Shown: positions 42,563-51,337, counted from the stretch's first letter. The stretch is 64,000 nt of DNA from Streptomyces sp. NBC_00670 (GCF_036226765.1 NZ_CP109017.1:7503001-7567000); one strand, 5' to 3'. Notes: generated from the sequence alone by a model not told the origin. Program-made: numbers and translations.

Positions 42563-42619
42563 CCGAATGACCCTGCCGTACTCGGATGACGTTGTCAACT
42601 CACTGGGGTGACGGTGTCA
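42551..42619. promoter_or_regulatory. Array of three TGAC-N3-GTCA operators
   Basis: TGACTTTGTCA (42551-42561), TGACGTTGTCA (42587-42597) and TGACGGTGTCA (42609-42619) lie between the divergent SDR and TetR genes. Centres are 36 and 22 bp apart. All fit one consensus and probably bind the adjacent TetR protein. Confidence 0.75.
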
Positions 42620-42644
42620 TCACCGGCTCGCTAGGATGACCGTC

Positions 42645-43232
42645 ATGATCAGCCGCACCGAATCGGCCGCCGCCACCCGCCGCGCCCTCCTCGACGCCGC
42701 AGCCGCCCTGCTCGATGGCGGCGGCCTCGACGCGGTGACCCTCCGCGCGGTCGGCGCCGAGGCCGGAGTCACCCGCGGGGCGCCCTACCGGCACTTCCCC
42801 GACAAGGAGAGCCTGCTGGTGGCGATCGGCACGCAGGCGTGGGAGCGACTCGGCGATTTCATGCAGGAGCTGCGCGCCGACCCGGGCCGGTCGGCCGGGG
42901 AGAAACTGCGCAGCGGGGTCCTCGCGCTCATCGACATCGGCCGCACCCGGCCGCATCTGTACAAGCTGATGTTCAGCAATCCGTCCGGCGACCCCACCGC
43001 CCTGGCCCGGGCCGCCGAGCGCAGTCAGGCCGAGTTCCTGGCCATCGTCGCCGACCTGGTCGGCGAGCAGCACGCCCGCCGGTACGCCGCCCTGCTCATC
43101 AGCACCGCGAACGGTGTCGCCGGCATGGAAGTGAGCGGCCAGCTGCCCAACGACAAGTGGGGCGAGGTGGACGCCGAAGACCTCATCGACACGCTCGTCA
43201 CCATGATCGCCGGAATGGGTCGGCAGTCCTGA
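42645..43232 (+). CDS. TetR-family regulator
   Basis: A 195-residue TetR protein. The HTH is AVTLRAVGAEAGVTRGAPYR then HFPDKESLLVAIGTQAW. The C-terminal domain matches the TetR_C_33/WHG-like group (PHLYKLMFSNPSGDP). ATG 42645 has AGGA 8 bases upstream; an in-frame ATG at 42636 is possible. It faces the SDR across three operator copies. Confidence 0.88.
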   Translation: MISRTESAAATRRALLDAAAALLDGGGLDAVTLRAVGAEAGVTRGAPYRHFPDKESLLVAIGTQAWERLGDFMQELRADPGRSAGEKLRSGVLALIDIGRTRPHLYKLMFSNPSGDPTALARAAERSQAEFLAIVADLVGEQHARRYAALLISTANGVAGMEVSGQLPNDKWGEVDAEDLIDTLVTMIAGMGRQS

Positions 43233-43513
43233 CCGGCAGGCTGGTCGGACGCTGGTGAGTGTCGGGCAGAGCGGCGCTCGGCGTTGCGTCCGTAGCCTCG
43301 GTGCGGTGAAGCGAGGCCCGACCTCGGTGGACGCGGGCGGGGGAGGAACTGTCGGTTCGACGGTGGCCGACAACGGGGCGGCCGCCGTCGAACCGGCCCG
43401 CGCCGGGTGAATCGGCGGCCGGGCCAAGGACGCAGGCGAGAGCCCGTGCATGCCGTGCCGGTCAGCCGCGCGCGCCCCCGCGACCGGCGAGCCGCGCGGG
43501 GATGTGATCCGTC

Positions 43514-44116
43514 TCAGCGGGCTCGCAGACCCTCGATGGCGGCGTCGACCGCGGCCAGGGCGGCCTCCTTGTCGAGCCCTGCCCGCGAGACGAGTGAGAG
43601 GCCCTGGACGAGGTACAGCAGGAGCTGGGCCTGGGCCTCGGGGGTGGCGCTGTCGGTGACTTCCCCGGCGGCCTGCGCCCGGCGCAGTGCCTCGGTGACG
43701 ATGGCCGTGAAGCGGCGGTAGGAGCGGGTGACGATGTCCGTGGCGTCGCCGTCGTGCGGCACGAGTTCGGCGGTCGTGTTGCCGACCAGGCAGCCGTGCG
43801 GTGTGCCGACGTCGGAGATGAACTCGTCCAGGCGCGCTGGGTGGGTCAGCATCTGGCGGAGTCCCGGCAGGAGGGGAGTGGTGTCGAGCGCGGCGGTCAG
43901 GCGCCGCTCGTACACATCCCAGTAGAGCCGGACGGCCTCGAGGTAGAAGCGGCGCTTGTCCCCGAACGCGCCGTAGAGGCTGCCTCGTTCGACAGTCAGG
44001 GCGTCGACCAGGTCCTGGATGGATGTCGTCCCGTATCCCCGGGACCAGAACAGTTCGAGTGCGCGCTCCAGCGTCTTGTCCTTGTCGAACTCGCGGGGGC
44101 GTCCGGTTCGTGCCAC
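43514..44116 (-). CDS. TetR-family regulator
   Basis: A 200-residue TetR protein beginning VARTGRPREFDKDKTLERAL. The HTH is YGTTSIQDLVDALTVERGSL then YGAFGDKRRFYLEA. The C-terminal domain has GCLVGNTTAEL, common in repressors of small redox genes. The start is GTG 44116. It is divergent from an SDR; a 10-bp inverted repeat lies between, the probable operator. Confidence 0.9.
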   Translation of the reverse strand: MARTGRPREFDKDKTLERALELFWSRGYGTTSIQDLVDALTVERGSLYGAFGDKRRFYLEAVRLYWDVYERRLTAALDTTPLLPGLRQMLTHPARLDEFISDVGTPHGCLVGNTTAELVPHDGDATDIVTRSYRRFTAIVTEALRRAQAAGEVTDSATPEAQAQLLLYLVQGLSLVSRAGLDKEAALAAVDAAIEGLRAR

Positions 44117-44130
44117 GACCCTGATCCTAT

Positions 44131-44186
44131 GACTTCTTGACGCTCCGTTCAAGAAGTCGTAGCTTCACCCCTGTTACTTCTTGAAC
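44131..44186. promoter_or_regulatory. TetR operator cluster
   Basis: GACTTCTTGA (44131-44140) and TCAAGAAGTC (44149-44158) form a perfect inverted repeat around 8 bases. A third half-site ACTTCTTGAAC follows at 44176-44186. The cluster lies in the divergent spacer next to the TetR start. Confidence 0.75.
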
Positions 44187-44242
44187 GGCCACATAAAAGT
44201 CAGGTGCCGATGGAGTACGCCATCGGTCCGGAGGGTGAAGCG

Positions 44243-45010
44243 ATGACAGCGGAAGAAGTGGAACTGGCAGGCAGGACGGCCCTGGTCACCGGCTCCGGCG
44301 CGATCGGCGGGTTGGGACATGCGACGGCCAGGCTCCTGGCCGCCCAGGGCGCCGACGTGATCCTCACCGGCGCTGATCCGCAACGCGGCGCCGAGGCCGT
44401 GGAGGACATCCGGACGGCCGCCGGCGGCTCCGCTGCCGGGACGGTGCGTTTCGTCGCCGCCGACCTCGCCGACACCGAGGCCGTGCGACGGCTGGCCGAG
44501 GACGCCGCAGCGGCGAACATCCTGATCAACAATGCGAGCGTCATGACGTTCAGCCCGACCACTGAGCAGGACCTGGCGGGCTATGACGCCGCCTTCGCGG
44601 TGAACGTGCGGGCGGCGTTCCTGCTCACCGCGCTCCTCGCGCCGAAGATGGCCGCCGCGGGCGGCGGCAGCATCGTCAACGTCAGCTCCACCGCGGCCGG
44701 TCTCGGCATGCCGGGCATGGCCGTCTACGGCGCCACCAAAGCCGCTCTCGAATCGCTGACCCGCACCTGGGCGGCAGAATTCGCCTCCGCGAACGTACGG
44801 GTCAACACCGTCGCCCCGGGCCCGATGCGCACCGCGAAGGTGGTCGCGGCCATGGGGGAGGACATGGGCGGGATGGGCCTGACCACCGCGCTCCAGCGCA
44901 CCTCCGACCCGACCGAGGTGGCACAGGTGATCGCCTTTCTCGCCGGCGACCGCGCCAGTTACATGACTGGGGCGACCGTGGCCGCCGACGGCGGTCGGAC
45001 CGCCATCTGA
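44243..45010 (+). CDS. Short-chain dehydrogenase/reductase
   Basis: A 255-residue SDR with LVTGSGAIGGLGHATA as cofactor motif, ILINNASV, catalytic Ser in NVSSTAAG and Tyr/Lys in VYGATKAA, ending YMTGATVAADGGRTAI. GGAGGG seven bases before ATG 44243 supports this start over ATG 44210. It is divergent from and probably repressed by the TetR protein at 43514-44116. Confidence 0.92.
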   Translation: MTAEEVELAGRTALVTGSGAIGGLGHATARLLAAQGADVILTGADPQRGAEAVEDIRTAAGGSAAGTVRFVAADLADTEAVRRLAEDAAAANILINNASVMTFSPTTEQDLAGYDAAFAVNVRAAFLLTALLAPKMAAAGGGSIVNVSSTAAGLGMPGMAVYGATKAALESLTRTWAAEFASANVRVNTVAPGPMRTAKVVAAMGEDMGGMGLTTALQRTSDPTEVAQVIAFLAGDRASYMTGATVAADGGRTAI

Positions 45011-45040
45011 GCCCCGACCGGCTGGAAGCGCCCACCGAAC

Positions 45041-45136
45041 AGCCCCGGACAACCCACCGACAGCTCACCGACAGCCCCGGACAACCCACCGACAGCTCAC
45101 CGACAGCCCCGGACAACCCACCGACAGCTCACCGAA
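45041..45136. repeat. 32-bp tandem repeat, three units
   Basis: Three nearly identical 32-bp units beginning AGCCCCGGACAACCCACCGA fill the spacer between two SDR genes. The last unit differs only at its end. The unit length is not a multiple of three and no gene uses it. Confidence 0.85.
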
Positions 45137-45229
45137 CAGCCATCCAACAACGCGCTGCACCGACGGGCACACCCCGTCATCAGTTGCGCACCACGCGCCT
45201 CATCGGCGCCGCACGAGAAAAGGCCTCAC

Positions 45230-45979
45230 ATGGGACGCCTTGACGGCAAGCACGCACTCATCACCGGAGGCACGAGCGGCATCGGCCTCGAAACAGCCCG
45301 CGAGTTCCTGGCGGAGGGAGCCACCGTCGCGATCACCGGCCGCTTCCAGGGCAGGCTGGATGCGGCCGCCCGGCAGCTGAGCGGGCCACTGCTGACCCTG
45401 GTCAGCGACGCCGGTGACGTACCCGCCCAGGCGACGCTCGCGGCGAGGCTGCACACGCAATGGCCCAAGCTCGACATCCTGATGAGCAACGCCGCCGACC
45501 TCACCCATCTCCCGATCGAGGAATGGACCGAGGAGGCATTCGACAATCTCCTCGCCACCAACCTCAAGGCGCCGTTCTTCCTGATCAAGGAGCTGCTGCC
45601 GCTCTTCTCGCAGCAGTCCTCGGTCATCCTCGTCGGTTCGGTCTCCGCCTTCGTCGGACACGAGAACGCGACGGTCTACGGTGCCGCCAAGGCGGGCCTG
45701 CTGTCCTACGCCCGCGGCCTGACCCACGAGCTGAGGAACCGGGGCGTGCGCGTCAACGGGCTGAGCCCGGGGCCGACCGTCACCAACGCGTTCGCGCCGC
45801 TCGGCCCGGAGCGCCAGGCGGCCCTGTATGAGGAGCTGCGACGGACCGTGCCGCTCCACCGCCTGGGAACGCCCACCGAACTGGCGAAGGCAGCCGTCTA
45901 TCTCGCCTCGGACGAGTCTGCCTACACCGCCGGCACCGTGCTGCGTGTCGACGGCGGCATCGGAGAACTCGCCTACTAG
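45230..45979 (+). CDS. Short-chain dehydrogenase/reductase
   Basis: A 249-residue SDR: ITGGTSGIGLETA, Arg in ITGRFQGR (NADPH), LMSNAAD in place of NNAG, catalytic Ser in VGSVSAFVG and Tyr/Lys in VYGAAKAG, ending AGTVLRVDGGIGELAY. The NNAG motif is changed to SNAA, a tolerated variant. It lies 219 bp after the previous SDR beyond a repeat array, and ends in a strong hairpin. Confidence 0.92.
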   Translation: MGRLDGKHALITGGTSGIGLETAREFLAEGATVAITGRFQGRLDAAARQLSGPLLTLVSDAGDVPAQATLAARLHTQWPKLDILMSNAADLTHLPIEEWTEEAFDNLLATNLKAPFFLIKELLPLFSQQSSVILVGSVSAFVGHENATVYGAAKAGLLSYARGLTHELRNRGVRVNGLSPGPTVTNAFAPLGPERQAALYEELRRTVPLHRLGTPTELAKAAVYLASDESAYTAGTVLRVDGGIGELAY

Positions 45980-46004
45980 CGTCGCCCCGCGTCTTCGGTG
46001 GTAC

Positions 46005-46036
46005 TCGGCCAGGAGCGTGGACACGTTCCTGGCCGA
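46005..46036 (+). terminator. Near-perfect 32-base hairpin
   Basis: TCGGCCAGGA (46005-46014) pairs with TCCTGGCCGA (46027-46036), and the inner bases also pair. It lies 26 bp after the SDR stop. Confidence 0.75.
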
Positions 46037-46169
46037 TGCCGGCGATCCTCGGGTCCTCCGGGGCGCGTATCGGAGTAGTGATCAATTGGTGGTCCGAGTG
46101 TCTTCGCGTCAGATCGGACAGGGTCCGCGGAACTCCCCTTCCCGGCTGGTGAGTTGGGTTCGCGTCACG

Positions 46170-46317
46170 AGGTGAGGATCTACCGGTCCGGGCCCCGCCG
46201 CAAGGACGAATCCGAGGTGGCCACGCACCGCGAGGACCACAAGACGATCGACCACCCGGCGGCGGGCCCGGTCACGGTCGGCTGCGACGTGCTGGCCCAA
46301 GGCGACTCCGAGCACAA
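46170..46317 (+). pseudogene. MmyB-like regulator C-terminal relic
   Basis: The plus strand reads HEVRIYRSG then HKTIDHPAAGPVTVGCDVLA, matching the last third of the MmyB-like ligand domain (its HPxVGPLTL motif). The HTH and most of the sensor are absent. At about 46317 it runs directly into a LysR effector fragment on the same strand. Confidence 0.5.
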
Positions 46318-46735
46318 GACGCGCCGACGTGGCGCTCACGCACAGGCCGTTCAACTCCCTCGCCGGGTTCGACAGCGAGGAACTGACCGGGGCAGGTCGC
46401 CGTCCTGCCGGCCGGCCACCCTCTCGCCGCGCGCAGGACACTGTCACTCGCCGACGTCAGCGACATCCCCGGCCTTCCGCTCGCCCACTGGGCCCACGAC
46501 GGTACCTGTCCACCCGGTCCGGGACCCGAGATCCACGATCAGCCGCAGCTGGCCCAACTGGTCGCCCTCGGCCGCAGCGTGGCCGTCTTCCCCGAATCCG
46601 CCCGCGCCTGGCTGTGGGCCGAACACGCCGCGGTTCCCCCGACCGACGCGCCCCCTGTCGTCACGCACGTCGCCTGGCCCGCGCACAGCCGCTCCTCGCC
46701 CTCGCGGCATGGTCCGCACCGCCGCACAACTGTGA
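46318..46735 (+). pseudogene. LysR effector-domain relic (5' truncated, frameshifts)
   Basis: RADVALTHRPFNSLAGFDSE is followed, after a frame change, by QVAVLPAGHPLAARRTLSLA and LGRSVAVFPESARAWLWAEH. The end is DAPPVVTHVAWPAHSRS and, after another frame change, MVRTAAQL to a stop at 46735. This is the second half of a LysR regulator. The HTH is gone. It ends convergently with the rhamnosidase gene. Confidence 0.7.
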
Positions 46736-46748
46736 CCGGCGTGTGCGG

Positions 46749-49385
46749 CTACCGTGTGACCGTGAAGCGGTGATGGCCCGGTCCCAGCCCGGAGACGGAG
46801 ACACGGTCGCCGTCCTTGGTCACCCGGCCGGCCCGTGCGCGCCGGCCGTCCCATACGACGTGTCCCTCCTGCCGTACCACCGCGAGTGCGGAGCCGACCG
46901 GCAAGGAGACCGTGCCCCGGGTGCCGCGAGGTGCCTCGACGGTCAGGGTGAACGACTTCGTCGTGTTCGTCCAGTCGACGGCCAGCGGACCTGCCGGAGT
47001 GGGCAGTTGGCCCTGTGCCCAGGCCACGTCGCCGGGGTGGGGCCTGACCTCCCAGCCGGTGTAGCCGGGCGACGTCGGACGGGCGCCCAGGAGCTGGTGC
47101 GTCAGGGCCGGCAGCACGCCCGTGGACCACCCGTGCGCCATGCTCGTGTAAGCACCCTCGTAGAGGGAACCGCCGGGGCCGATGCCTTCCCAGTGGGTGG
47201 TGCCGGGGTCATGGCTGTCCATCCAGCCGTAGGTGCGCCGGATCTGGTCCAGCGCCGAGGACGCGCGTCCGCTCTCGAAGCGGGCCACGATCTCGGGGTA
47301 GGAGGTGAAGGCGTAGACGCGCTGGGAGGCGCCATCGAAGAGGGTGTCGTTGTCCATGAAGGCGTTGCCGTACGGCAGCCGTGTGGTGGCATCGAGGTGG
47401 TCGAGTGCCGCGGCCGCGCGCTCGGTGCCGGCGACACCGGAGACGATGGCGAGGGAGTTGCCGTCCTGGGCGTGACGGGCCGCTCCGGTGGACGAGTCGA
47501 GGTAGGCTCCGGCGGAGTCGTCCCACAAGTGGGTGTTCACCGCGGCGGCGACATTCCGGGCGCGCTCGGCCCACCGCTCGGCGTCCGCCTCGTGTCCCAG
47601 CCAACGGGCCAGTGCCGCACTGTCCTGGAGAGCCTGGACGTACAGCGCGTTGTAGTAGGTGATCCGGCCGGTGCGGTCGAGGAAGGCGTAGTCACCGTAA
47701 CGACCGGTGTCGCCCAGGCCCTTGCTCAGCAGCCCCGCCGAGTCGGTGACGCTCGGGTACCAGGTGTCCAGCACCTTCCCCAGGTGGGGGTAGTACCGGG
47801 TCGCGTAGGAGCGGTCGCCGGTATAGAGGACGTAGTCCCAACTGCACGTCACCCACCACAGGGGATAGTCGAACAGGGGCAGGTCGTAGGAGGAGATGGA
47901 GGCGGGCGGTATCCAGCCGTCGGCTCGCTGGTGGTCGGCGAGGTCGGCCAGGACGTTGCGGGCGGCTGCCGCGGTGTCGTCGTGGGTGAGGTAGAGGGTG
48001 CGGGCGGAGACGGCGAGGTCACCGACATAGGGGTCGCGGTCGCGCTTGGCTCCGTCGTGCAGCACCAGCTTGCCTTCCAGGGAGGAGGTCCACGCGTTGC
48101 GGGGATCCACGTCGTCCTGGCGGAAGGTGTCGGTGACCAGCTCATTGGTGTACGACGCGCCGTACCAGTAGCGGTTGAGGTCGTCGTCGGAGCACAGGAA
48201 CCAGCCGCGGTAGGTGCTGGGCGTCCCTATGTAGCCGGTGAAGTCGAGGTCCACCGATTCGATCCGCACGGTGCCCCAGGGCTGGGCGACTGGGGCGTCG
48301 GTGGCCAGCGCGTCGAGCGTGATCTTGAGGTAGCGGAAACCGTGCAGTCCGTCGGCGAACACCTTGCCGTCACGAAGGAAGCCCTTGCGGTCCGTCCAGG
48401 TGGTCCCGCCCGCGGGGACGGCGAACTGGTCGGTGCCCTGGCCGGCGCCGCCCGCCTGATCGGACCGGGTGAAGTCGGACCGGTCGGTCAGGAACTGCCG
48501 CGTCTCCGAGAACGCGAGGCGGACACCGGGGGAGTTGTCCGAGGCGGAGGCGAACCGGATGCGGGGGAAGCCCACGACGACCTTGCCGAAGTCCACCGTG
48601 ACACTGGGGAGTTCGGGCGCTTCCACGGCGGCGGGCCACACCTCGTTGATACGGGTGAACGCCCCGCGGGGCGTGTCCTGCACGTTGGTGACCGTGATGC
48701 GGACCTGAGTCGTCGAGACGGGTGCGGAGAAGGGCACGGCTCGCTGCACGGCGTCATTGCCCGACACCGCGGCGACGGTGTGCCAGGCGTCGCCCTGCCG
48801 GATGTCGACGGTGAAATCGGTGGGCACGCCGTCGCTGTTGGAGAGCACGGTGATGCCCGACAACTGCTGGACGGCGGGCACAGTCAGGGTGAGCGTGTCC
48901 GGGAAGGCGCCCAACGTGTCGTCGTTCCAGAAGCTGTCGAGGTCACCGTCGACGGCGTTGCCCGCTTCGTACGTGCGAGGGTTGCCGTCATTGCCCAGGT
49001 TGCCGGCGTGCGAGGAGGACGCCGCCGCCGTGGTGCCCTGGGGCCAGCGCGGCGGCGCGACGGGTTGGGGGCGTTCCAGGACGGTGACCTCGCCGCCGCG
49101 CTCGAGCAGGGCCTCGGGCCGGCGTACGGCGCCGGTGGAAGCGATGACGCGGACGGGGCGGATGGTACGGCCCGACGGGCCCTGAACGTAACGGTGCCAG
49201 GACGCCGCTCCGCGGGGGACCACCGCGGGCGAGCCCGCTGAGGGGGCGGCAGCAGCGGGGGAAGACGCAGCCAAGGGAAGCCCCGCGGCGGTGAGTGCCG
49301 TCAGCGTGGCCCCCGCCGCGATGACGGTTCGACGGCTGGGAGCGGTCTGCGGGTGCGGCTGGGAGGTCCTGCGGCTCGACGACAT
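46749..49385 (-). CDS. Secreted GH78-like alpha-L-rhamnosidase with discoidin-type module
   Basis: An 878-residue exported glycosidase. The N-terminus has a Tat signal (SRRTVIAAGATLTALTAAGL, cleavage after an Ala-rich region). A discoidin/F5-8 type C module follows at about 100-250 (AGNAVDGDLDSFWNDD). Then come a beta-sandwich, an (alpha/alpha)6 barrel with the acidic DGAKRDRDPYVGDL motif and HWEGIGPGGSLYEGAYTSMA, and a C-terminal beta-domain. It should release terminal rhamnose or a similar sugar from plant or bacterial glycans. A LacI-like palindrome lies 26 bp before ATG 49385, suggesting sugar induction. Confidence 0.85.
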   Translation of the reverse strand: MSSSRRTSQPHPQTAPSRRTVIAAGATLTALTAAGLPLAASSPAAAAPSAGSPAVVPRGAASWHRYVQGPSGRTIRPVRVIASTGAVRRPEALLERGGEVTVLERPQPVAPPRWPQGTTAAASSSHAGNLGNDGNPRTYEAGNAVDGDLDSFWNDDTLGAFPDTLTLTVPAVQQLSGITVLSNSDGVPTDFTVDIRQGDAWHTVAAVSGNDAVQRAVPFSAPVSTTQVRITVTNVQDTPRGAFTRINEVWPAAVEAPELPSVTVDFGKVVVGFPRIRFASASDNSPGVRLAFSETRQFLTDRSDFTRSDQAGGAGQGTDQFAVPAGGTTWTDRKGFLRDGKVFADGLHGFRYLKITLDALATDAPVAQPWGTVRIESVDLDFTGYIGTPSTYRGWFLCSDDDLNRYWYGASYTNELVTDTFRQDDVDPRNAWTSSLEGKLVLHDGAKRDRDPYVGDLAVSARTLYLTHDDTAAAARNVLADLADHQRADGWIPPASISSYDLPLFDYPLWWVTCSWDYVLYTGDRSYATRYYPHLGKVLDTWYPSVTDSAGLLSKGLGDTGRYGDYAFLDRTGRITYYNALYVQALQDSAALARWLGHEADAERWAERARNVAAAVNTHLWDDSAGAYLDSSTGAARHAQDGNSLAIVSGVAGTERAAAALDHLDATTRLPYGNAFMDNDTLFDGASQRVYAFTSYPEIVARFESGRASSALDQIRRTYGWMDSHDPGTTHWEGIGPGGSLYEGAYTSMAHGWSTGVLPALTHQLLGARPTSPGYTGWEVRPHPGDVAWAQGQLPTPAGPLAVDWTNTTKSFTLTVEAPRGTRGTVSLPVGSALAVVRQEGHVVWDGRRARAGRVTKDGDRVSVSGLGPGHHRFTVTR

Positions 49386-49410
49386 GACACCTTGTCTCTC
49401 TGGATCGAAA

Positions 49411-49422
49411 TGAAACGATTCA
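49411..49422. promoter_or_regulatory. LacI-type operator candidate
   Basis: TGAAACGATTCA is a CG-centred 12-bp palindrome with one mismatched pair, the form bound by LacI-family repressors. It lies 26 bp upstream of the rhamnosidase start. No LacI gene is in the window. Confidence 0.55.
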
Positions 49423-49439
49423 ACCGAGGTGTGCGGCAA

Positions 49440-49969
49440 GAAGGTATCCCAGGCACGTCTTTCCCGTACATACCGTGAACCGCAGTTCTTCGCCCGGCGG
49501 GGTGGAGGGTGTTCCAGGATTCGACCGGTCCGCTTGGCGATCTCTAGCCGACTGGTCTACGTTCTTCTCGGACGGAAAGCCACTCGAAAGGCCAGGGCAA
49601 GTGCCTCCCGGTCGCACTCGGTGCCGAGGTCGCCGACTCGTCGGAGTCGATGCGGCTGGTGATGAGGGAAGGCGCCAGCGCCGTCGTCGAGCCATCGAAC
49701 GCAGCCTCGTCGCCGGACTGGTGGACGGATCGATCACAGTCGACGGCGAGCCGGGTGACGCGACTCAGGTGCTCAATGGCATGTGGCTCGGGGGAGCGTC
49801 ATGGCCAAGACCAATCGCCAACTCGCACCGTTCGACGTCGTCATGACCGTGACCCGGCAGCTCCTTCACCTCTGACGGGACGCCCGTGCTCCTCGGACTG
49901 GGCACTCGTGCGGTCCGGAACGAGGAGTAGTGTCCGGTCCCCGTCCTCGCTTTCCGGCCGCTGCCGGTC
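49440..49969. other. No confident gene; possible relic and shared promoter motif
   Basis: About 530 bp. A plus-strand patch near 49690-49800 reads SLVAGLVDGSITVDGEPGDA, which looks coding but is not recognised. The 12-mer CGACTGGTCTAC at 49549-49560 recurs before the esterase gene (54500-54511). Nothing else is supported. Confidence 0.5.
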
Positions 49970-50533
49970 TCAGCGCCGGCGGACCTCTTCCTCGTCGACG
50001 GTCGTCCACCCCGTGCCGAAGTCGGCCTCGCCGATGTGGTGGTAACGGCTGTGGCCGCGTCTGGTGAACGTGTCCCGGAGGGTGAAGCTGTTTCCGCTGC
50101 TCGTCATGGTGCCGGTGAAGACGAGCCGGTCACCGTCCCAGCCGGACGACTGCTGCGTGGCCCTGCCCCCGACGCTGTCGAACCACTCGGCGACGAACAC
50201 GTCACGAGCCGGGTCGTACCCCCAGAAGTAGGTCGCTTCGAGCGGATCGGGATTGTCGGCGGTTCGCCGCTCCCGCGTGTGCGTAATGACCCAGTTGCCT
50301 TCGTAGCCGGTGCTGTTCCGGATGTCCATGACGATCGGCTTCGGTCGGCCGGACGCGGTGAAGAAGAAGGTGCCGGTCCCGAGCCAGGCACCGTCGAAGA
50401 AGGAAAGCTCGGCCAGTCGGGAAACAGGCTGCGAGGTCACGGCGGTCCCGTCGCCGAACGCCACCCCGCCTCCGCCCGCTGTCGCCGCCAGAGTGCCCGC
50501 GGCTATGCAGAAACCCCTGCGACTCACATTCAC
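49970..50533 (-). CDS. Tat-exported DUF1579-like protein
   Basis: A 187-residue protein with a twin-arginine signal (SRRGFCIAAGTLAATAGGGG). A lipocalin-like beta-barrel of the DUF1579 type follows (SFFDGAWLGTGTFFFTASGR, TYFWGYDPARDVFVAEWFDS, DRLVFTGTMTSSGNSFTLRD). Function unknown; such folds bind small hydrophobic ligands. The start is GTG 50533 with GGAG 8 bases upstream. It lies just downstream of the isochorismatase-like gene on the same strand, separated by a 9-bp repeat. Confidence 0.8.
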   Translation of the reverse strand: MNVSRRGFCIAAGTLAATAGGGGVAFGDGTAVTSQPVSRLAELSFFDGAWLGTGTFFFTASGRPKPIVMDIRNSTGYEGNWVITHTRERRTADNPDPLEATYFWGYDPARDVFVAEWFDSVGGRATQQSSGWDGDRLVFTGTMTSSGNSFTLRDTFTRRGHSRYHHIGEADFGTGWTTVDEEEVRRR

Positions 50534-50553
50534 TGTCGTGCTCCAGTCCTCTG

Positions 50554-50580
50554 TGCGGGATGTGCGGGATGTGCGGGATG
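50554..50580. repeat. 9-bp tandem repeat, three units
   Basis: Three exact TGCGGGATG units fill the 47-bp spacer between the isochorismatase-like gene stop and the DUF1579-like gene start. Confidence 0.8.
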
Positions 50581-51225
50581 TCAGGCGGAGGCGCTCTTCT
50601 TGCCCAGGTCGAAGGCGTGGAAGAAGGAGCGGGCGCCCATGGACATGGACGGCACGTGCTCCTGCATCAGACGCATGCGGTGCGGGGCGTCATGGAACCT
50701 CGGCTGGAGCTGGAATTCGGCGGCCAGGGAGAACCACGTCACCGGCACTGCCCCTGCCCCGGTCATGCGCTGCAGCGCGGCGTGGTGGGCTTCCGCGGAA
50801 GGGCTGGCACAGGCGTCCACCGCGACATGGACGTGGTAGCCCTCGCGCAGGCCGCCGAGCACGGTCTGCAGCACACAGCCGTCCGTCGCGATGCCGCCGA
50901 TGACCAGGTTGGGCCGGCCCGTGGCCCGGACCGCCTCCGCGAAGGGGGCGTCGAGGAACGAGTTGAAGTCGACGGCGCGTTCGATGACCGGCTCGTCGCC
51001 GATGGCGTCCAGCAGTTCGGGGTAGAGAGGGCCGGACGGCTTGGTCGGCTCGCCGTTGGTGACGACGAGCCCGCTCCCATACCACTTGGCCGTCTTGGCC
51101 AGACCCACGGCGTTGTTGATGTGTTCCCTGAGGTCGTGCGAGCCGATGAGATTGGCAAAACCGATGGCGTAGTCGACCAGGACGACGGTGGTGTTGTCCG
51201 GGCTGAGGGGCTCGGGCACTGCCAT
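50581..51225 (-). CDS. Isochorismatase-like cysteine hydrolase
   Basis: A 214-residue cysteine hydrolase. The catalytic Asp18 is in VVLVDYAIGF and the nucleophilic Cys in GIATDGCVLQT, with the family cis-peptide region IGGIATDG. Members hydrolyse isochorismate, nicotinamide or carbamoyl-type substrates; the long C-terminal tail (FQLQPRFHDAPHRMRLMQEH) matches the YcaC-like branch. GGAAG lies seven bases before ATG 51225. Two matching 17-bp sites upstream and a divergent TetR gene suggest repression. Confidence 0.9.
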   Translation of the reverse strand: MAVPEPLSPDNTTVVLVDYAIGFANLIGSHDLREHINNAVGLAKTAKWYGSGLVVTNGEPTKPSGPLYPELLDAIGDEPVIERAVDFNSFLDAPFAEAVRATGRPNLVIGGIATDGCVLQTVLGGLREGYHVHVAVDACASPSAEAHHAALQRMTGAGAVPVTWFSLAAEFQLQPRFHDAPHRMRLMQEHVPSMSMGARSFFHAFDLGKKSASA

Positions 51226-51276
51226 GACGGTGCTTCCTTCCGCGGGTGCCTGCAGGTGGCGACCGAAGCGGTCTTC

Positions 51277-51337
51277 AGTAACCGCTTGGTCACCAAGACC
51301 ATAGATCAGTTGGGTCCTTAGTGTCCACTTGGTTACT
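51277..51337. promoter_or_regulatory. Two 17-bp operator-like sites upstream of isochorismatase-like gene
   Basis: AGTAACCGCTTGGTCAC at 51277-51293 (+) and AGTAACCAAGTGGACAC at 51321-51337 (-) agree at 13 of 17 positions. The perfect palindrome CTTGGTCACCAAG at 51285-51297 overlaps the first. Confidence 0.55.

Noticed and set aside
49650..49846. Coding patch SLVAGLVDGSITVDGEPGDA as a gene
   Set aside because: It is short, without start or recognisable family, and is therefore kept only as a note in the spacer entry.
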